From SXRF01 sp964624555 (GTDB lineage Bacteria > Pseudomonadota > Alphaproteobacteria > Rickettsiales > SXRF01), in NCBI GenBank assembly GCA_964624555.1, contig CAZUXB010000040.1, forward strand, positions 1 through 17,790: a stretch of DNA of 17,790 bases, in the 5' to 3' direction. The translations under genes and the position numbers were made by a program. Position 1 is the first letter of the stretch. Each line of letters starts with the position of its first letter. Under the pieces are notes generated by a model that was not told the origin of the DNA, made no database searches, and saw only the letters and a list, made by a program, of their open reading frames with translations. Below are positions 13,907 through 17,790 of the stretch, piece after piece.

Positions 13907-15383
13907 TTATAAATTGTTACGGTTGACGGTGTAATATATACTCTTAAGCTCACTATATATATCCAGCGCTTCTGTTCCCGGCTCGCGGCTGCCATTGCCG
14001 GATTGTTTGAAGCCACCAAACGGCATGTGCGGTTCGCTGCCAAAAGTGCCAGCGTTTATTACCGCCATCCCCGCCTTAACTTTGCTGGCAAAATGCTGCG
14101 CACGGTCGATGCTGCCAGTATGGATACAAGCTGTAAGGCCATACGGCGAATCGTTGGCAAGCTCCAGAGCCTCACTAAAATCTTTCACCTTGTAAACCAC
14201 CGCCACCGGGCCAAACAGCTCGGTATAGGATATTTCGTCATCATGTGCGACGTTGGCAAGTAGCGTCGGGGCTATATAANNNNNNNNNNCCCCCCCCTAC
14301 CCTGTCACCACCACAGAGAATTTTTGCACCCCGCGCCCTGGCGGCGCTTACGGCAGCTAATATATTTTCCATCTGCCGTTTGTTGATGACTGGCCCCAGA
14401 TCATCACTATCGCTATTGCCAAGTTTCAGGTTCCTGGCTGCTTCCAGTAATTTCTTCACAAATTTATCATATATGCTGGCAAAAACTATGATACGGCTAC
14501 CGGCTGCACAACGTTGCCCGGCATTGCTGAAAGCAGAAAGGCAGGCCCATTTTACCGCATTGTCAATATCCGCATCATCGCAAACTACAAAGGGGTTTTT
14601 ACCACCCAGTTCCAATGAGATTTTTGCCAGTCTTTTTCCGGCAGTTTCCGCTATCCATTTTCCAACCCGGGTCGAGCCGGTAAAGCTTACCACGTCAATA
14701 TCCGGCGACTCTACAATTGGCGAACCGGCTTCCTGCCCCAAACCCTGTATCAAGTTGAGAAGCCCGGGAGGAAGACCAGCCTCATGCAACAGCGTTACAA
14801 ATAACCAAGCAGTAGCCGGAGTATCCTCCGGTGCTTTAAGTAGCGCTGAATTACCGCAAATGAGCGCAGGGAAAGTTTTCCATGCGACATTGGCAATGGG
14901 AGTATTGGCAGCAACAATAAGGCCAGCTACCCCACAAGGCTGGCGCACAGTAACAGCGTATTTATCCGCAGTACCGCTGGTGGTGCTGCGGGCATAAAAA
15001 CGCTGCCCCTCACCAGCATAAAACCTACCTAATGCGATGGCACCAGCAGTTTCGCCCCTGGCATCCTTAAGGGATTTACCGGTTTCAAGGGCAACAACCT
15101 TGGCGATTTTTTCGGCATGCTGCTCCAGATAGTTACAAGCCTGATGCAAAATAAACCCGCGCTGCACCGGTGGTGTATCCGCCCACGAACTTTGCGCTGC
15201 CTTAGCAACATTAATGGCTTTTTCAACATCGGCAGCCGTGGAACCAGCCACCTTATACAACAGGTTGCCATCGTGCGGGGAATATTTATCAATCGTTTTG
15301 CCGCCAATGGCCTCGGCCTCTTTGCCATCAATAATGTTGGGAATAATTTTGGGTATTTCATGGGTGGTTATATGCACGTCCAT
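13907..15383 (-). CDS. NAD(P)-dependent aldehyde dehydrogenase, broken only by an assembly gap
   Basis: This enzyme would oxidise an aldehyde to a carboxylic acid. The first part (15383 to 14290) carries Asn160 of the oxyanion hole (IVAANTPIANVAWK), FTGSTRVG (234-241), general base Glu258 in LELGGKNP, and catalytic Cys292 in NAGQRCAAGS. After the N run the family continues with YIAPTLLANV, ELFGPVAVVYK, DSPYGLTACI and the PFGGFKQSGNGSREPG ending. The two sides leave two and one unpaired bases, so the missing length should be a multiple of three, not ten. Even zero missing bases gives a sensible join (GGDRVGG to GYIAPT) and about 489 aa, a normal length. The frameshift is therefore an artefact. 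ATG 15383 overlaps the SDR gene by 16 bases; GTG 15377 has the better GGAGG spacing. Linkage to the SDR suggests consecutive oxidations. Confidence 0.9.
14280..14289. other. Assembly gap (ten N) next to an eight-base C run
   Basis: Ten N symbols lie inside the aldehyde dehydrogenase gene, immediately followed by eight consecutive C residues (14290-14297). Reading-frame bookkeeping on both sides shows the true gap is a multiple of three bases and probably very short, if the C run is correct. The join is a scaffold or homopolymer artefact rather than a biological break. Confidence 0.97.
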
Positions 15384-16156
15384 CCTCCATCAACGGTAAC
15401 TGTGGCGCCGGTCATATATTGCGAGGCAGGAGATAACATATAAATTATTGTGCCATTATATTCATTTGCCTGAGCCATGCGCCCAACCGGAATACGGGCA
15501 TTATAAGCATCCAGAAATTTCTGTTCCTGATTACGGAAAACCCCGGCAATTACCAGCGTATTAACCCGCACTCCCGTTTTCGCCCAGTATGAGGCAAGGT
15601 AGCGGGTTAAGTTGAATAACGCCGATTTGGAAACGCTATACGCCACCGGCTTGAAGAATACCTCGCCGCGATCCCGGCGGTATTGATAGATCGACTGGTC
15701 AGGCGCAACAATACCGTAAATTGAACTGATATTTATAATGCTGCCACGGCCTGCCTTCGCCATCGCCCCGCCAAATACCTGCGCACAAAGCATGGCTCCT
15801 TTAACATTCACTTCCATTATTTTGTCCCACGAGCTTTCCGGATAGTCTTCAAATGGTCCATTTTCTGAAGCCGGAGCATCAGGCGGGGAATCAATAGCAG
15901 CATTGTTTATCAAGCCAAAAGGAACCTCCCAATGGTCGCTGATCTGCGCCAGTGATTTTTCAAGTTCGCCTTTTTGGGTAATATCACATTTGATATATAA
16001 AACTTTATCAGCACCAAATTCAGGAGATGCAGGAAGCGCAACATCAATAGCCGCAACCCGGCCACCAGCGGAAATAATCGCCGAAGTATATTCCCGCCCG
16101 AGTTGACCAAGCGCACCAGTTACCACTACAACGCCACCATTAAGGCTAAATAACAT
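15368..16156 (-). CDS. Short-chain dehydrogenase/reductase (SDR)
   Basis: This 262-aa classical SDR is a cytoplasmic NAD(P)-dependent oxidoreductase acting on a sugar-type hydroxyl or keto group. The cofactor loop is TGALGQLG (14-21), followed by an acidic AIDVALP turn where Asp38 suggests NAD(H) preference. CDIT (57-60), INNAAIDSPP, and NISSIYG with its catalytic Ser come next, then AYSVSKSALFNL containing the Tyr-x-x-x-Lys pair. The C-terminus GATVTVDGGWTCI is typical. The YQYRRDRGEVFFKP insertion before the catalytic Tyr is longer than in simple fatty-acid-type SDRs and resembles enzymes found beside nonulosonate genes (PtmA-like), though that link is by eye. It starts two bases after the neuB stop and overlaps the aldehyde dehydrogenase by 16 bases, implying action on the NeuB product or precursor. 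Confidence 0.9.
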   Translation of the reverse strand: MLFSLNGGVVVVTGALGQLGREYTSAIISAGGRVAAIDVALPASPEFGADKVLYIKCDITQKGELEKSLAQISDHWEVPFGLINNAAIDSPPDAPASENGPFEDYPESSWDKIMEVNVKGAMLCAQVFGGAMAKAGRGSIINISSIYGIVAPDQSIYQYRRDRGEVFFKPVAYSVSKSALFNLTRYLASYWAKTGVRVNTLVIAGVFRNQEQKFLDAYNARIPVGRMAQANEYNGTIIYMLSPASQYMTGATVTVDGGWTCI

Positions 16157-16158
16157 GC

Positions 16159-17253
16159 CTAAGCTGCTTCGGTAATTTTTGCCTGTTTTTTGCTATCCGC
16201 CACCACTTCGATATCGGAATAGCTGATAGTATGATCCTCTTTAACACTATGCTTCAGGCGCTTCCCTATAATATCGTATACAGCATATGGCGGAAGACCA
16301 TCATTTGGCGATTTATAGGCAATATCTTTTTCAGTAAGTACATGCCCAGCCGGTAGATCATGGGCAATAACCAGCTTTTTACCCATTTTATAAAGCGGTT
16401 TCTCCTCGCTGGCATAACGCTGTTTCACCCCATCGCCCATAGCGATACGGCAACGCTTCAAATCACGCACCATTTTTTCAAGACCGGAACGCTCCAGCGA
16501 AAAGGCATGGTCAGTGCCTTTCATCGCGCGGTTCAGTGTGAAATGTTTCTCGATAATGCGCGCGCCAAGGGCATAACCCGCAACTGCCATAGCAATACCG
16601 TTATCATGCGATGAAAAACCAATGACAACCTTCGGGAATTCCTTACGCAGGGTAGTTATAACATTTAGATTTAATTCTTCCCATGCTGGCGGATAACCGG
16701 CTGTGCATTGCAGTATCGCAAGCTGTTGATTTATAGGATAAATTGCGTCATAGGCGCGCTTTACATCTTCCATTGTGGCACCGCCAGTGGAAATAATCAT
16801 CGGCTTGCCAAATTTAGCTATATATTTGAGAAGCGGGGTATTGATAATATCACCAGATGCCATTTTATAGGCTGGCATATCAAGCGACTCCAGAAAATCC
16901 GCACTATCATAATCCCAAGCAGTGGCAAAAAACATTATGCCTATTTCCTTAGCGTAATCAATCAGTTCCTGATACTGCTCACGGTTGAATTCCAAGGCTT
17001 CGCGGTGAGTCCCATAGGTTTCCGCAAAAGCATTTTCGCTGTTGTAGGGACTATCAAACATCTCCTTGGTATAAAGCTTGAAATTATTGCGCTTCTGGAT
17101 TTTTACAGCGTTAGCGCCACAAAATTTAGCAGCATCAAAAAGTTTTTTGCAGGTTTCAACATCACCCTGGTGGTTCTGGCCGATTTCGGCAATAACATAG
17201 CAATCGCTCGCATCATTAATTTTTACACCATCAATAACCAGTTCACGAGCCAT
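16159..17253 (-). CDS. neuB: NeuB-family synthase (N-acetylneuraminate synthase-like) with C-terminal SAF domain
   Basis: NeuB-family enzymes condense phosphoenolpyruvate with an amino sugar or sugar to make a 3-deoxy nonulosonate or related keto acid. The TIM-barrel domain (about 18-275) has YVIAEIGQNHQGD (19-31), AVKIQK (49-54), MFFATAWD (107-114), AYKMASGDI (128-136), MIISTGGAT (152-160), LQCTAGYPP, VIGFSSHD and IIEKHFTL. These are the usual PEP- and metal-binding segments. The antifreeze-like SAF domain follows (about 290-348: LVIAHDLPAGHVLTEKDI and the DIIGKRL region). At 364 aa it has normal length. ATG 17253 follows AGGAGA at ideal spacing. It differs from textbook NeuB in several core motifs (QNHQGD, KIQKRNN), and no epimerase (NeuC) or CMP-sugar synthetase (NeuA) is in the window, so the exact product may not be sialic acid. 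The symbol indicates the family only. Confidence 0.88.
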   Translation of the reverse strand: MARELVIDGVKINDASDCYVIAEIGQNHQGDVETCKKLFDAAKFCGANAVKIQKRNNFKLYTKEMFDSPYNSENAFAETYGTHREALEFNREQYQELIDYAKEIGIMFFATAWDYDSADFLESLDMPAYKMASGDIINTPLLKYIAKFGKPMIISTGGATMEDVKRAYDAIYPINQQLAILQCTAGYPPAWEELNLNVITTLRKEFPKVVIGFSSHDNGIAMAVAGYALGARIIEKHFTLNRAMKGTDHAFSLERSGLEKMVRDLKRCRIAMGDGVKQRYASEEKPLYKMGKKLVIAHDLPAGHVLTEKDIAYKSPNDGLPPYAVYDIIGKRLKHSVKEDHTISYSDIEVVADSKKQAKITEAA

Positions 17254-17303
17254 GTTTTCTCCTATCCTTATTAGTAATTACGTCATGAAATTAAACTGTA
17301 ATT

Positions 17304-17332
17304 TCTATAAGTGCTTATTACGAACCAGTCAA
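17304..17332 (-). promoter_or_regulatory. Sigma70-like promoter of the glycan operon
   Basis: On the minus strand TTGACT (17327-17332) and TATAGA (17304-17309) are 17 bases apart, a near-consensus pair. The -35 box overlaps the stop codon of the upstream partial gene. A transcript would start near 17297, leaving an untranslated leader of about 43 bases that ends in the AGGAGA site before neuB. The leader contains AATTAC and GTAATT arms that could form only a weak six-base-pair stem. Confidence 0.6.
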
Positions 17333-17790
17333 GAAATTGTTACACCTTTTTCTGCTATTGCCACTACAAATTTCGGCAAAGACTGTGAATAACGCAACTG
17401 CCCATCAATTGAACGACCATCAGAATGTTTGCTCTCAAAACTTTTATTCCATTCCGTCAGACCTTTTTCATCAAGAGCAGTTATTTTTCCATCGCGCTTG
17501 GCAAATAAAACTTTACCATTTTCATCAAGTAATGTGAAGTTTGGGATCTTGCCGGAAAGTATTTCCTTATAGGTTTCATGAAACGCTATGGCGCTGCGTT
17601 CAGCCTCACCGGAAGTTAAAGAAAGCCCGGCATTTTTGGCAGACTGCGCCGCCTGTTCCGGGGTAAGGGCGACCGCAAAAACCTGAAGCTGGTCTTTATT
17701 GGCAAGCAGACCGGATTTTAAAGCAGCTTTTTCTTCCTCATTATAAGCCGTAAGAGTTCTGTCCTGAATTGTATTTAAACCTTTATCCCT
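17329..17790 (-). CDS. C-terminal part of an unrecognised protein, runs off the window edge
   Basis: I do not recognise this protein. On the minus strand the frame is open from the window edge at 17790 to TGA at 17329, giving 153 residues of a longer gene whose start lies outside. The visible part begins with hydrophilic helical sequence (NEEEKAALKSGLLANKDQLQ), continues with VFAVALTPEQAAQSAKNAG and ERSAIAFHETYKEILSGK, then becomes strand-like (IPNFTLLDENGKVLFAKRDG, ITALDEKGL) and ends RYSQSLPKFVVAIAEKGVTIS. There are no membrane segments, cysteines or catalytic signature. Coding character is supported by the long open frame, plausible codon use and neat fit before the neuB promoter. It may be the last gene of a separate upstream unit on the same strand. 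Confidence 0.7.
   Translation of the reverse strand, partial: RDKGLNTIQDRTLTAYNEEEKAALKSGLLANKDQLQVFAVALTPEQAAQSAKNAGLSLTSGEAERSAIAFHETYKEILSGKIPNFTLLDENGKVLFAKRDGKITALDEKGLTEWNKSFESKHSDGRSIDGQLRYSQSLPKFVVAIAEKGVTIS

Noticed and set aside
14245..14997. 250-aa open frame on the plus strand through the N run
   Set aside because: It crosses an assembly gap and is antisense to the aldehyde dehydrogenase.
17281..17303. AATTAC/GTAATT dyad in the neuB leader as a riboswitch or operator
   Set aside because: Six AT-rich pairs across a long spacer give little stability, and no known riboswitch features are present.
1..17790. CRISPR array, tRNA, rRNA, transposase or phage genes
   Set aside because: No regularly spaced repeats, cloverleaf-like segments, rRNA stretches or transposase/integrase motifs were seen while reading both strands.

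Overview
The window looks like a bacterial chromosome scaffold, most plausibly from a Gram-negative proteobacterium. The evidence is an O-antigen-type Wzm/Wzt exporter, a compact initiation factor IF-3 with proteobacterial-style sequence, and dense, overlapping genes with AGGAG-type ribosome binding sites. An alphaproteobacterium is my best guess from the general look of IF-3 and the D-amino-acid transaminase, but I could not test this. A 10-base run of N marks an assembly gap inside one gene. No stretch longer than 300 bases lacks a gene. No rRNA, tRNA, CRISPR array or insertion sequence was seen.

Left part (1-3817). A small unknown gene on the minus strand (51-497) carries an in-frame amber codon. 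It diverges from a GC-rich metal-type P1B ATPase (620-2452) whose predicted promoter sits so close to its start codon that the mRNA may be leaderless. Converging on the ATPase is a two-gene minus-strand module, a DUF4258-like protein plus a DUF2283 protein, which resembles a toxin-antitoxin pair. infC (IF-3) follows on the plus strand. Its strong Shine-Dalgarno fits a nine-codon leader frame that overlaps the infC start. A long hairpin at 3761-3817 separates infC from the operon that converges on it and has a U-run for the minus strand.

Right part (3819-17253). Thirteen minus-strand genes, nearly all overlapping or 2-22 bases apart, form one surface-glycan operon read from about 17.3 kb down to 3.8 kb. 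In transcription order they are: NeuB-like synthase, SDR, aldehyde dehydrogenase, GT-A-like glycosyltransferase, TylF-like methyltransferase, a paralogous glycosyltransferase, acyltransferase-3, putative sugar O-methyltransferase, Wzt with a C-terminal extension, Wzm, a GT-B-like transferase, D-amino-acid transaminase, and HAD phosphatase. A good sigma70-type promoter (17304-17332) and a strong ribosome binding site precede neuB. The only sizeable internal gap (12876-12944) holds two near-identical 12-bp repeats exactly 20 bp apart.

How it may work together (inference). A 3-deoxy-ulosonate made by the NeuB homologue would be modified by the SDR/ALDH pair and built into a glycan by the transferases. 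The glycan would be methylated and acylated, then exported by Wzm/Wzt. A methylated chain end may be what the Wzt C-terminal domain recognises. The D-amino-acid transaminase with intact D-specificity residues is an unusual partner and may supply a D-amino-acid decoration. The window ends in the C-terminal part of an unrecognised minus-strand gene (17329-17790).
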